A stretch of DNA of 33,768 nt from an uncultured Roseburia sp. (GTDB taxonomy: Bacteria; Bacillota; Clostridia; Lachnospirales; Lachnospiraceae), in contig UQAQ01000035.1 in the NCBI GenBank assembly GCA_900539115.1, positions 1 to 33,768 on the forward strand, given 5' to 3'. The position numbers and the translations under genes were made by a program. Numbering within the stretch: the stretch's first letter is position 1; each line of letters starts with the position of its first letter. The notes beneath the pieces are model-generated. The model saw nothing but the letters and a program-made list of their open reading frames with translations, was not told the DNA's origin and did not search any database. Of this stretch, positions 15,420 through 23,610 are shown one piece after another.

Positions 15420-16397
15420 CTATAACCCGATTTCCCGGGCAAATTTTTGAAAGTCGCAGATGTTTTCTGCAGTTTTTTTGATGTCTTTGCCAAGTTGGGC
15501 GTTGGCTTCGGCGGTGGTTATCGTGTAAGTTTTGGTTTGCACCGAGGTGTCGCTATACTCCCAAGTGATGAAATCTACATTATCAATCAAAGCAAGGATG
15601 GCATAAGCATAGGTTGTCATCTTTTTGCGGAGGGTGTCTTCGGCTGTGGTCTGGGACTCCGTGAGGTGGATGGTCCAGCCGTAAGGCTGCTTGCTGGTTT
15701 GAAGCTCGGAAGTAAAACCGCCGAAGGTTTCTTCGATACCGAGAGCGAGGGCCAATGAGGTATTGTCGGAGGCAGAGCCGATATACGGATGTTTGTTGTC
15801 GTAAATGCGGTTTACATAAGTGCTGATCGACGTGCCGTTTTGCCAGAGAATGTCTCCGTTTACGCGGACCTCGCGGATTGTCGACTTGGCGGTGTAGGAA
15901 ACCTCATAATTTTTGTGGAAGGAAAAAAATGTCTTTCGTTTGGCAGGCAGGGTAAGCGAAACGACCCCGTCTTTTTCCTCTATTTTCTGCGTTCCTGTTG
16001 TAAAGTCATCTGGCAGAATGCCCTCTATTTTCAAGGAATTTGAAGAAACTTGAAGGCTATATTTTACGCTATTTAAAATGTATTCTCCACTAAATATCAG
16101 AAAATAAACAGCGGTGCCGCTTGCTGCCAGAAGGACTGCGATCAGGATCGCAGCGAGGGTAAAATGTCTCGTTTTTGAGCGGACTTTTTTGAGATAATCG
16201 ATTTCTTTTTCCTGCTGGTCTGTATTGTCCTGGCGCAATTCATCGGTTACCATATCATCATACATATCGTGGCAGGTTTTGCAGGATTGTAAATGTTTGG
16301 CAACAGCGCAAGTGCTGGTGTCACTTAAAATGCCATCTACATACGAGGGCAAAAGGTCCTGCACAATATCACAGGGAAGAGAGGTATTATTTGTCAT
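15420..16397 (-). CDS. Anti-sigma factor with N-terminal zinc finger
   Basis: A 325-residue membrane protein. Residues ~8-50 carry the zf-HC2/ZAS motif: His35, Cys39 and Cys42 in KHLQSCKTCHDMY, the anti-sigma zinc-binding motif. One transmembrane helix at ~75-98 (LAAILIAVLLAASGTAVYFLIF) separates it from a ~225-residue extracellular domain that I do not recognise. Its start overlaps the end of the sigma gene by 11 bp, the standard coupled sigma/anti-sigma arrangement. It presumably holds the ECF sigma factor at the membrane until an envelope signal is sensed. Confidence 0.87.
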   Translation of the reverse strand: MTNNTSLPCDIVQDLLPSYVDGILSDTSTCAVAKHLQSCKTCHDMYDDMVTDELRQDNTDQQEKEIDYLKKVRSKTRHFTLAAILIAVLLAASGTAVYFLIFSGEYILNSVKYSLQVSSNSLKIEGILPDDFTTGTQKIEEKDGVVSLTLPAKRKTFFSFHKNYEVSYTAKSTIREVRVNGDILWQNGTSISTYVNRIYDNKHPYIGSASDNTSLALALGIEETFGGFTSELQTSKQPYGWTIHLTESQTTAEDTLRKKMTTYAYAILALIDNVDFITWEYSDTSVQTKTYTITTAEANAQLGKDIKKTAENICDFQKFAREIGL

Positions 16398-16866
16398 TTT
16401 GAAGCTCCTTTCGCAATTGTTCTTTGGCGCGGTAAAATGTCACACGTGCCCAGTTTTCAGATTTTCCCATGATTTCGCCAATCTCTGCATAAGACAGATT
16501 GCCATACAGACGGAGATGAATCACTTCGCGTCCGGGTTCTTTCAGAAGATGAATTTGTTTTAACAAATCCATTTTATCCAACGAGGACATTACTTCTGAT
16601 TCTGCACTTTTACAAAGTGTGCTGTTTTCATCTAATATTTCTGTCGGAGGATGTTTCCTCAAATAGGCATAAAATAGATTTTTAGCAATGCCACAAAGCC
16701 ACGTAGACACCTTGCTTTCTGCATTGAAATAATCTATTCTTCGGATTGCCTGATAGAAAGTTTCCTGTGTCAGTTCCTCCGCCAGATCGGCATCATGAGA
16801 AAGCGAAAGAAGATATTGGTATACCATATGCGAGTGTTCTCGGTAGACGTCTTCCATAGAAAGCAT
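16387..16866 (-). CDS. ECF-type RNA polymerase sigma factor
   Basis: A 159-residue sigma-70 family protein. The start at 16866 is preceded by GAAAGGAG; a longer in-frame reading from 16905 includes that site. Region 2 is visible in DADLAEELTQETFYQAIRRIDYF followed by STWLCGIAKNLFYAYLRK (~residues 20-70). Region 4 is visible in LRLYGNLSYAEIGEIMGKSENWARVTFYRAKEQLRKEL (~115-155). Region 1.1 and region 3 are absent, as expected for ECF factors. It is cotranscribed with the anti-sigma gene. ECF operons are usually autoregulated; no clear ECF promoter could be assigned upstream, although the segment before the RBS has a TTGACA at 16902-16907. Confidence 0.9.
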   Translation of the reverse strand: MLSMEDVYREHSHMVYQYLLSLSHDADLAEELTQETFYQAIRRIDYFNAESKVSTWLCGIAKNLFYAYLRKHPPTEILDENSTLCKSAESEVMSSLDKMDLLKQIHLLKEPGREVIHLRLYGNLSYAEIGEIMGKSENWARVTFYRAKEQLRKELQNDK

Positions 16867-16935
16867 AATAGGATCTCCTTTCGTTGTTCTGTTTATAAGT
16901 GTCAAAAAAGCAGAATTCGTTACATAATTTTTTTA

Positions 16936-17826
16936 TTATTCCGTAAAAAGCGTCAGTTCATCGCAGATAAATTCATACTCTTCTGCATAAATACTGCCCT
17001 TTGTCCAAATAAAATCAAAGTCGTGTTTCATCGAGAAATCACGAAGTTTGATTTCTTTCAAAGTATGTTTTGCAAGTTCTTCTTTGACGGCAATTTTATA
17101 TAAAAAAGAAATGCCGCAGTCCTTTTTAAGAAGTTCGATGATCGTATGCATATTTTCCACCTGTGTATAGTGGATAAAATCAGAAATAGACAGGCCTTTT
17201 GGGGAAAGATTCCGCTCCAAGATATTGCGCGTGCCGGACCCCTCTTCGCGCACAAGAAGCCGTTCCGCAAGAAGGTCTTTCAGGTGATGCGGGGTGCCGC
17301 ATTGGAAGGTATGGGAGGAGGCACAAACGGCGATATAATCTTCCGTAATATATTTTTTGTGGTCGTAAAATTCTTTTGGATAATACCCTTCGACAAGGGC
17401 AAAGCTGATCTGGCCATTGTCCAAAAGCTGCAGAAGCTGTTTGGTATTGCCATAGTGCAGGTGAATATTTGTGTCAGGGTTCGCTTTCAGATAGCCGGCG
17501 AGAGCACCGGAAATCGCATATTCGCCGATTGTCATTGTGACTCCGATGGAGAGCGTTTTAATGCGCTCGTTGTTTTCGTGAAGTTCTTTTTGGATCGTCG
17601 TTTCATCATTTTTCATGCGAAGCAGCCGTTCCTGTAAAATTTTTCCTGCCCCTGTCAGAGCCAACTGACGGTTTTGGTAAGTAAATAAACTGGTTTCATA
17701 ATAGTCTTCCAAATAATGAATATGCTGCGATACAGTTGGCTGAGTGATGTGAAGTTCTTCCGCAGCCTTGGTAAAATTCATCGTCTGACAGACCGTCAAA
17801 AAAGTATTGATTCGAAAATCCAGCAT
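16936..17826 (-). CDS. LysR family transcriptional regulator
   Basis: A 296-residue LTTR. The start at 17826 (MLDFRINTFLTV) has AAAGGAG upstream. The N-terminal winged helix shows FTKAAEELHITQPTVSQHIHYLEDYYETSLF, the canonical LysR HTH, followed by the linker helix and a two-lobed periplasmic-binding-like effector domain. The segment VREEGSGTRNILERNL is typical of the CysL/YeiE-type subgroup that binds small anions or sulfur compounds. It is divergent from a YeiH-type exporter, a combination known from YeiE/YeiH in enterobacteria and many Firmicutes. It probably controls that gene via the AT-rich palindrome between them. Confidence 0.9.
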   Translation of the reverse strand: MLDFRINTFLTVCQTMNFTKAAEELHITQPTVSQHIHYLEDYYETSLFTYQNRQLALTGAGKILQERLLRMKNDETTIQKELHENNERIKTLSIGVTMTIGEYAISGALAGYLKANPDTNIHLHYGNTKQLLQLLDNGQISFALVEGYYPKEFYDHKKYITEDYIAVCASSHTFQCGTPHHLKDLLAERLLVREEGSGTRNILERNLSPKGLSISDFIHYTQVENMHTIIELLKKDCGISFLYKIAVKEELAKHTLKEIKLRDFSMKHDFDFIWTKGSIYAEEYEFICDELTLFTE

Positions 17827-17862
17827 GAGATATTCTCCTTTATCCATAGAAAATATTTATTG

Positions 17863-17880
17863 TTATATAATATTATATAA
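17863..17880. promoter_or_regulatory. Perfect 18-bp palindrome, candidate LysR box
   Basis: TTATATAATATTATATAA is perfectly symmetric and lies between the divergent LysR and YeiH genes. Its centre is about 45 bp upstream of the start site expected from the TATAAT at 17905-17910. It is pure AT, so chance is possible. Confidence 0.4.
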
Positions 17881-17904
17881 TTTTATCAAATGAATAGCAA
17901 GTGC

Positions 17905-17910
17905 TATAAT
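17905..17910 (+). promoter_or_regulatory. Extended -10 promoter of the YeiH-type gene
   Basis: TGC-TATAAT forms an extended -10 element. No good -35 hexamer lies 17 bp upstream, consistent with an activated promoter. Confidence 0.5.
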
Positions 17911-17958
17911 ATGAGTCATGCGCATGTCTTAATTCAAAATGAGAAAAGAGGTAAAACC

Positions 17959-18987
17959 ATGAACTTTATAAAACAAAAAGGAGCCGGAATCTTAGTTTGT
18001 CTGGCAATCGCAGTGCCTTCCTGGCTTCTTGGAAAAATATTTCCTATCGTGGGCGGTGCCATTTTCGCCATTCTTCTGGGAATGATTCTTACTTTATTTT
18101 GGAAGGAAAAGGGAAGAGCGGAAGCCGGCATCAAATGGACATCGAAGACAATTTTGCAGACGGCAGTCGTACTTCTTGGATTTGGCATGAACCTTGGAGT
18201 GATTTTGCAGACCGGAAAGCAGTCATTGCCAATTATCATTTGTACGATCAGTACATCGCTGGTCGTCGCGTGGATTTTACATAAAGTGATGCACATTGAG
18301 TCCAATATTTCGACATTGATCGGAGTAGGATCGTCTATCTGCGGCGGTTCGGCGGTGGCAGCGACAGCACCGGTCATAGATGCGGACGATGATGAGGTGG
18401 CGCAGGCGATTTCTGTCATATTCTTTTTCAATGTACTCGCGGCAATTTTGTTTCCAATTTTAGGAAGTGCGATAGGCATGAGCACGGCGAATGGAGAGGC
18501 TTTTGGGGTGTTTGCCGGAACGGCAGTAAATGATACTTCCTCTGTAACGGCAGCAGCTTCTACGTGGGACAGTATGTGGCATCTTGGCGGAGCGACACTG
18601 GAAAAAGCGGTTATGGTAAAACTTACGCGTACGCTTGCCATTATTCCGATTACCTTTGGACTGGCATTTTTGCGCGGAAGAAAGAAACAGTTGGGAAGCT
18701 CGTCGTTTAGCATCAAACGGGCGTTTCCAATGTTTATACTATATTTTCTTCTCGCGGCGGTAGTAACAACAATCTGTCTTCAGGCGGGGGTGCCGGCAGA
18801 CAGATTTGCTCCTGTAAAAGAATTGTCCAAATTTCTTATTGTTATGGCGATGGCAGCTATTGGGCTCAACAGTAACCTTGTCAAATTGATCAAAACAGGC
18901 GGAAAACCGATTCTTTTGGGCGCCTGCTGCTGGCTTGGCATTACACTCATAAGTCTTTTCATGCAGCATATGTTGAATCTCTGGTAA
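17959..18987 (+). CDS. YeiH family putative sulfate exporter
   Basis: A 342-residue integral membrane protein with about ten helices (UPF0324/Cons_hypoth698). The start at 17959 follows AAAGAGGT. Family features visible are the TILQTAVVLLGFGMNLG segment (~53-69), the SSICGGSAVAATAPVIDADDDEVAQAIS block (~122-149), GVFAGTAVNDTSSVTAA (~182-198) and KELSKFLIVMAMAAIGLNSNL (~291-311). These proteins are annotated as sulfate or sulfite exporters by homology; the transported anion is not certain. It is divergent from a CysL/YeiE-like LysR gene, which supports a sulfur-anion-linked role. Confidence 0.88.
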   Translation: MNFIKQKGAGILVCLAIAVPSWLLGKIFPIVGGAIFAILLGMILTLFWKEKGRAEAGIKWTSKTILQTAVVLLGFGMNLGVILQTGKQSLPIIICTISTSLVVAWILHKVMHIESNISTLIGVGSSICGGSAVAATAPVIDADDDEVAQAISVIFFFNVLAAILFPILGSAIGMSTANGEAFGVFAGTAVNDTSSVTAAASTWDSMWHLGGATLEKAVMVKLTRTLAIIPITFGLAFLRGRKKQLGSSSFSIKRAFPMFILYFLLAAVVTTICLQAGVPADRFAPVKELSKFLIVMAMAAIGLNSNLVKLIKTGGKPILLGACCWLGITLISLFMQHMLNLW

Positions 18988-18990
18988 AAT

Positions 18991-19004
18991 GTGGTTATAA
19001 CAAC
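18991..19004. promoter_or_regulatory. Probable Crp/Fnr-regulator binding dyad, site 2 (LDH promoter)
   Basis: GTGGTTATAACAAC is the exact reverse complement of the dyad at 13843-13856. Its centre (18997.5) is 29.5 bp upstream of the first base of the TACAAT -10 box at 19027-19032, the same distance as at site 1. The bases after it (GGAAT) also match site 1 (CGAAT). Confidence 0.65.
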
Positions 19005-19026
19005 GGAATAAAGAATGCCAAAATGG

Positions 19027-19032
19027 TACAAT
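19027..19032 (+). promoter_or_regulatory. -10 box of the L-lactate dehydrogenase gene
   Basis: TACAAT has no -35 hexamer (17 bp upstream reads CGGAAT), as expected for a promoter driven by an activator at -41.5. The leader downstream contains a degenerate copy of the repeat found at 32679. Confidence 0.5.
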
Positions 19033-19042
19033 CTAGTTGTAA

Positions 19043-19075
19043 GTGTAACGGTTCAGGAATGAATATGTAGTTACC
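19043..19075 (+). repeat. Degenerate copy of the GTAACTATTCAGGA element in the LDH leader
   Basis: TAGTTGTAAGTGTAACGGTTCAGGA in this leader matches TAGTTGTAAAGTAACTATTCAGGA at 32669-32692 at all but a few positions. A short GTAAC...GTTAC inverted repeat closes at 19075. The position relative to the -10 box is also similar in both copies. Confidence 0.5.
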
Positions 19076-19104
19076 GGAAAAGACCAAGCAAAGGAGATGA
19101 TCGC

Positions 19105-20040
19105 ATGAATCAGAGAAAAGTGGCAGTGATCGGATGTGGATATGTGGGTGCAGCTACGGCGTTTACATTGATGCAGAGTAAGTTGTTTTCGGAAATGGTG
19201 TTACTGGACGCGAATTTTGATAAGGCGGATGGGGAAGCAAAGGATATCGCACATGGGATGCCTTTTGCCGGCCCGATGAAGATTTACGCAGGAGAGTACA
19301 AAGATATCGCGGATGCCGCCATCGTGATCGTGACGGCGGGCGCAAACCAGAAGCCGGGGGAGACAAGGCTGGATCTTGTGCATAAAAATGTGGCGATTTA
19401 TGAAAAAATTATGCCGCAGATCGCGGCACTTGATTTTCAGGGTATTTTATTGATCGTATCTAACCCGGTTGATATTCTGACGTATGTGGCAGCAAAGCTC
19501 AGCGGACTTCCCAAAGAGCGGGTGATCGGTTCTGGAACGGTGCTGGATACGGCGAGATTAAAGTATGAACTTGGCAGACACCTGAGTGTGGATAACCGGA
19601 GTGTCCATTCGTTTATCATCGGTGAGCATGGCGACAGTGAGATCGTGGCGTGGAGCAGTACCAATGTTTCGGGGATTCCGGTGCATGATTTTTGTGAAAT
19701 GCGTGGATTTTATAATCACGATGCGGCAATGGAAGAAATTGCCAGCAGGGTAAAAAACAGTGCGTATGATATTATACAAAAAAAACAGGCGACGTACTAT
19801 GGAATTGCAATGTCCGTTAAGCGGATCTGCGAATGTATCATTCGCGATGAGAAGTCAATTCTTCCTGTTTCTACGGTGCTTCAGGGAGCTTATGGGATTG
19901 AAGATGTAGCACTTAGCATGCCTACGATTGTGGGATTTGACGGTGTCGAGACGCACGTTCCAATATCGCTCGATCATAAAGAACGAGAAAAATTGGAACA
20001 GTCTGCGGCGACACTGAAAGAACTTATAAAAGAACTTTGA
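19105..20040 (+). CDS. ldh: L-lactate dehydrogenase
   Basis: A 311-residue NAD-dependent enzyme reducing pyruvate to L-lactate. The Rossmann motif is GCGYVG (10-15). The active-site loop NQKPGETR carries Gln82, which selects pyruvate/lactate over malate substrates, and Arg88. Asp148 and Arg151 lie in VLDTAR, and catalytic His175 lies in the GEHGDSE motif. The length is typical (family 310-330). RBS AAAGGAG. The promoter shows an activator dyad shared with the Crp/Fnr-ferredoxin locus, suggesting redox-linked control. It converges on the sensor kinase gene, with which it overlaps by 17 bp at the 3' end. Confidence 0.96.
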   Translation: MNQRKVAVIGCGYVGAATAFTLMQSKLFSEMVLLDANFDKADGEAKDIAHGMPFAGPMKIYAGEYKDIADAAIVIVTAGANQKPGETRLDLVHKNVAIYEKIMPQIAALDFQGILLIVSNPVDILTYVAAKLSGLPKERVIGSGTVLDTARLKYELGRHLSVDNRSVHSFIIGEHGDSEIVAWSSTNVSGIPVHDFCEMRGFYNHDAAMEEIASRVKNSAYDIIQKKQATYYGIAMSVKRICECIIRDEKSILPVSTVLQGAYGIEDVALSMPTIVGFDGVETHVPISLDHKEREKLEQSAATLKELIKEL

Positions 20041-21304
20041 TCTGTAAACTTTTTCCATCGGAGCTTTCTGCATGGATGCTTCCCTTGTGGTTTTCCACGA
20101 TGGAATGGGCGATGGAAAGACCAATGCCGGAACCACCGGTGGAAGAGTTTCGGGAAGAATCGCTTCGGTAAAAGCGTTCAAATAAAATGTCCTGCGAACC
20201 TTTTTCGAGGCCGTTACATTCATTGAAAATGGTAAAACAAAGATGTTTTCCACGTTTACTTAGTGTGAGCGTAATTATGGAATCAGGGATCGAATATTTG
20301 ATCGCATTATCTAAAAGCAGACAGAAGAGCTGACGAAACTGCTCTTCATTGCCGACGTAGTACAGATCTTCCGCACACGATACCTGAAGTGTGCGGTGTG
20401 TGGAGGTGGCGACAGGGATAAATAAATCGACGGTTTCCTGAAGTGCATGCGAAAGTGAAAAACGTGACTTCTGCGAAAATCCCTGTGCTTCATCCATTTT
20501 TGCTAATGCGGTGAATTGTTTCACCATATTAGTAAGTCGAATTACCTGATTTCTCGTGCTGTCCAGCCATTTTGAAGATCCTATTTCCATCTCCAAAACT
20601 TCGGTATTTGCATCGATTATAGTAAGAGGTGTTTTTAATTCATGCCCGGCATCGGTAAGAAATTGTTTTTGCTTCCGATAGCTCTCTTCGACCGGGCGAA
20701 GAATGAGTTTTGAAAATATGCATAGCAGTAAAAATACGGAAAACAGGCCGGCTGCGGAAATTGCTATGCTGGTAATAAGTGACCCACGATAAGTGGATAA
20801 CTCTTTTTCTGCATCAATAAAAATGCATAAAACGCGGTCGCCTGATTTTACGGTCCGATAGCGGTAAATGTCGATAAAACCGGTACCCGGTGCCGAACCA
20901 TATACTTCGGCAGCGTAGGCTCGTGCCTGCGTGGCATTGATAGCGGAAATGTGTCCGACGGAAGTGGCATAAATGGCACCGGAAGCATCGTAGCGTACCG
21001 TGAAATAACGGGTTTGATAAGGAGTTTCTTCCGATATGCTTTTCGGTGGCTCCGGCACTTTGTTATGAGCCTTGGGATTATCTTCTTCCTGATAGGAATG
21101 GATCGAAGGGTCGTGGTCCTCTTCAGATGGATCCGGAGATTCATAAAAACTGCCATTTCCTATTTCCAGAATGTGAGTGACATCGTCCAGACTTTTCCCC
21201 ATTTTCTGGTAATTAATGTAATTCAATGCGGCGATAATGACCGACAGTACCAAAAACATAGAAAGCATAGCAATGAGGATAAAATTTCTTCGTATTTTCT
21301 TCAT
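20024..21304 (-). CDS. Sensor histidine kinase
   Basis: A 426-residue membrane kinase. TM1 is at ~8-30 and TM2 at ~178-202, bounding a ~145-residue extracytoplasmic sensor region rich in acidic and Pro residues at its start (ESPDPSEEDHDPS). There is no obvious full HAMP domain. The H-box is DAGHELKTPLTIIDAN with phospho-acceptor His221; the N-box is DNAIKYS; the G2 box is GGSGIGLSIAHSIVENHKGSIHAES. It is the second gene of the two-component operon, with its start overlapping the regulator stop (ATGA). The signal is unknown. Confidence 0.92.
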   Translation of the reverse strand: MKKIRRNFILIAMLSMFLVLSVIIAALNYINYQKMGKSLDDVTHILEIGNGSFYESPDPSEEDHDPSIHSYQEEDNPKAHNKVPEPPKSISEETPYQTRYFTVRYDASGAIYATSVGHISAINATQARAYAAEVYGSAPGTGFIDIYRYRTVKSGDRVLCIFIDAEKELSTYRGSLITSIAISAAGLFSVFLLLCIFSKLILRPVEESYRKQKQFLTDAGHELKTPLTIIDANTEVLEMEIGSSKWLDSTRNQVIRLTNMVKQFTALAKMDEAQGFSQKSRFSLSHALQETVDLFIPVATSTHRTLQVSCAEDLYYVGNEEQFRQLFCLLLDNAIKYSIPDSIITLTLSKRGKHLCFTIFNECNGLEKGSQDILFERFYRSDSSRNSSTGGSGIGLSIAHSIVENHKGSIHAESSDGKSLQIKVLL

Positions 21305-21975
21305 CGCTTCACCTCAATCTGGTAGCCCTGATTGCGGTGCGAACGTATATAAATGTCCGCACCAAGGGCAGCAAATTTTTTTCGTAAATTCGAGATGTTT
21401 ACCCATACGACATTGATCTCGGCGTCACTCTCGTAACCCCATATTTTCTGCATCAGATGTTCGGCAGAAAAGGTTTGGTTTGGATAACTCATAAACAACT
21501 GTAACAATTGAAATTCCTTGCGATTCAGGCGAAGTGTCTGTCCGCCGCACATCAGCTCGAAGGAAGCACAGTCCAATGTGACGTTCCCGAGTGTGAGCTG
21601 CGAACTGGAAGCATCGGTAACCCGCCTTGTGATGGCTCGGACTCTGGCAAGCAGTTCTTTCGTGGCAAACGGCTTTGTCAGATAATCGTCCGCACCAAGA
21701 TCAAGTCCGGTTACACGGTCGTCCACATCACTTCTGGCAGTAAGCATGAGAACCGGTACCGTATTTCCGGCAGCGCGCACCGTTTTTAACACTTCAAAAC
21801 CGTCCATTCCGGGCATCATCACATCGAGGATCACGCCGTCATAATGTTCGACTTGAAGGTAATCTAATGCATCTGTTCCGGTATATACCGCGTCTACCAG
21901 ATAATTGCTGTGTGTCAAAATAACGGTCAGCGCATCGGATAGTTCTCGTTCATCTTCTGCCAATAATAGTTTCAT
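21301..21975 (-). CDS. OmpR/PhoB-type response regulator
   Basis: A 224-residue two-domain regulator. I place the start at 21975 (MKLLLAEDE), preceded by GGGAGG; an ATG six codons upstream lacks an RBS. The receiver domain has the acidic pair Glu7/Asp8, phospho-acceptor Asp51 in ILDVMMPGMDG, a Thr79 switch in MLTARSD and Lys101 in YLTKPF. The C-terminal winged helix of the OmpR family includes LTLGNVTLD, LNRKEFQLLQLFMSYPNQTFS and the wing NLRKKF...RNQGYQIE. It forms an operon with the kinase. A four-codon ORF with a strong RBS and a small hairpin lies in its leader. Confidence 0.94.
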   Translation of the reverse strand: MKLLLAEDERELSDALTVILTHSNYLVDAVYTGTDALDYLQVEHYDGVILDVMMPGMDGFEVLKTVRAAGNTVPVLMLTARSDVDDRVTGLDLGADDYLTKPFATKELLARVRAITRRVTDASSSQLTLGNVTLDCASFELMCGGQTLRLNRKEFQLLQLFMSYPNQTFSAEHLMQKIWGYESDAEINVVWVNISNLRKKFAALGADIYIRSHRNQGYQIEVKR

Positions 21976-22033
21976 AAGGAACCTCCCGTACAAAATATTT
22001 TCTGCTATTTACTTCGGTAAAAAACCGGTTTTT

Positions 22034-22048
22034 CTAAAGCTGTTTCAT
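22034..22048 (-). CDS. Four-residue leader ORF (MKQL) upstream of the response regulator
   Basis: ATG-AAA-CAG-CTT-TAG on the minus strand is preceded by AAGGAGG at ideal spacing, with a TATACT -10 box upstream. Immediately downstream lies AAAAACCGGTTTTTTACCG, able to form a short hairpin with U-rich flanks. It is probably a translated minimal leader, or the RBS may be vestigial. Low certainty. Confidence 0.3.
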   Translation of the reverse strand: MKQL

Positions 22049-22162
22049 GTGCGTATCCTCCTTAAACTTTTTTCTTAGTATAGTAGATGAAAATAAAATA
22101 AACCTAAAATGATCTTTGAAAATTCTGTGAAGAGGAAAGTGTGGACAAATCGGGTTAAGTTA

Positions 22163-22191
22163 TTGACAACTTGGGAATGGTTTAGTACGAT
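22163..22191 (+). promoter_or_regulatory. Promoter of the MATE gene
   Basis: TTGACA (22163-22168), 17-bp spacer, TACGAT (22186-22191), about 60 bp before the start codon. Confidence 0.7.
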
Positions 22192-22253
22192 AAAAGTACC
22201 GACTCAAAAATAACACATGCATGAGGAGATAAAGAAAGAAAGGTAAAATTGTA

Positions 22254-23609
22254 ATGGAACAAAACAAAGATTTTTTAGTAAAAGAACCAATCGGCAAATT
22301 GCTATTTCGACTTGCGATTCCTACTGTCATCGCGCAGATGATCAATATGCTTTATAATATCGTGGACCGGATTTATATCGGTCATATTCCGGAAGTGGGG
22401 GCGCTTGCGCTCACGGGAGTTGGCGTATGTATGCCGCTTATTATGATTTTGTCGGCTTTTGCGGCGCTCGTGGGAAATGGCGGTGCTCCGAGGGCTTCTA
22501 TCCTTTTAGGAAAAGGCGATTCGCGATCGGCAGAAAAAATTATCGGCAATTGTTTTACCCTGCAGATTCTTATTTCCATCGTGTTGACAGTGATTATGCT
22601 GCTCGGCGGGAAGACATTTCTGCTTGCATTCGGAGCCAGCGAAAATACAATTGAATATGCGGTCAGCTATTTTAATATTTATGCCATCGGTACGATATTT
22701 GTTCAATTGACATTGGGAATGAATATGTTTATTACGGCACAAGGATTTACAAAAATTGGGATGTACTCTGTTCTGATCGGAGCCGTGATCAATATCGTGC
22801 TGGATCCGATATTTATTTTTGCCTGTGGCCTCGGCGTCCGCGGAGCGGCGCTTGCAACGATCCTTTCGCAGGGGTGTTCGTGTATCTGGGTGCTTCATTT
22901 TCTTTTTGGAAAAAAGACGACACTCCGTATTAAAAAAGAAAATCTGCGGCTGGTGCCAAAAGTATTTCTGCCTTGTCTGGCATTGGGGGCCTCCCTGTTT
23001 ATCATGCAGGCAAGTGAAAGCGTGATCTCGGTCTGCTTTAATTCTTCTCTATTAAAATATGGGGGAGATGTGGCAGTGGGCGCAATGACAATTCTTACCA
23101 GCGTCATGCAGTTTGCGATGCTTCCTTTGCAGGGCCTTGGACAAGGAGCGCAGCCAATCATGAGTTACAATTACGGAGCCAAAAATCCGGACCGGGTAAA
23201 GGGTGCATTTTTTCTCTTATTAAAAGCGAGTCTTGTATACTCCATTATACTGTGGGCGTTTATTATGATATTTCCACAGGTGTTTGCAGGAATTTTTACT
23301 ACCGATGCGGCGTTGCTTGCATTTACCAAAAAAGCACTGCGGATTTATCTCGCGGCAATGTTCCTGTTTGGAATACAGATTTCCTGCCAGATGGCATTTA
23401 ATTCATTGGGCAAAGCCCTGAGTTCTATTGTGGTTGCGGTCGTTCGAAAGTTTGTATTATTGATTCCGCTGATCTATATTATGCCGGCTGTTTTGCAGGA
23501 TAAAACAAGTGCGGTTTATATGGCAGAACCCGTAGCAGATACGATCGCGGTGACATTTACGGCGATACTGTTTTTCTTCCAATTCCGGAAGGCAATGAAG
23601 GAGATTTGA
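22254..23609 (+). CDS. MATE family efflux transporter
   Basis: A 451-residue protein with twelve predicted helices in two six-helix halves, the size and layout of the MATE family (MepA-like branch). Typical N-terminal sequence is KLLFRLAIPTVIAQMINMLYNIVDRIYIGHIPEVGALALTGVG, with the duplicated pattern in the second half (FIMQASESVISVCFNSSLLKYGGDVAVGAM and PLQGLGQGAQPIMSYNYGA). It exports cationic compounds using Na+ or H+ gradients. The RBS is AAAGG upstream of the start. It shares a transcript with the AlkD-like gene, which starts two bases after its stop. Confidence 0.93.
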   Translation: MEQNKDFLVKEPIGKLLFRLAIPTVIAQMINMLYNIVDRIYIGHIPEVGALALTGVGVCMPLIMILSAFAALVGNGGAPRASILLGKGDSRSAEKIIGNCFTLQILISIVLTVIMLLGGKTFLLAFGASENTIEYAVSYFNIYAIGTIFVQLTLGMNMFITAQGFTKIGMYSVLIGAVINIVLDPIFIFACGLGVRGAALATILSQGCSCIWVLHFLFGKKTTLRIKKENLRLVPKVFLPCLALGASLFIMQASESVISVCFNSSLLKYGGDVAVGAMTILTSVMQFAMLPLQGLGQGAQPIMSYNYGAKNPDRVKGAFFLLLKASLVYSIILWAFIMIFPQVFAGIFTTDAALLAFTKKALRIYLAAMFLFGIQISCQMAFNSLGKALSSIVVAVVRKFVLLIPLIYIMPAVLQDKTSAVYMAEPVADTIAVTFTAILFFFQFRKAMKEI

Positions 23610-23610
23610 A

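Noticed and set aside
17934..18716. Minus-strand ORF of 260 codons
   Set aside because: Antisense shadow of the YeiH-type gene.
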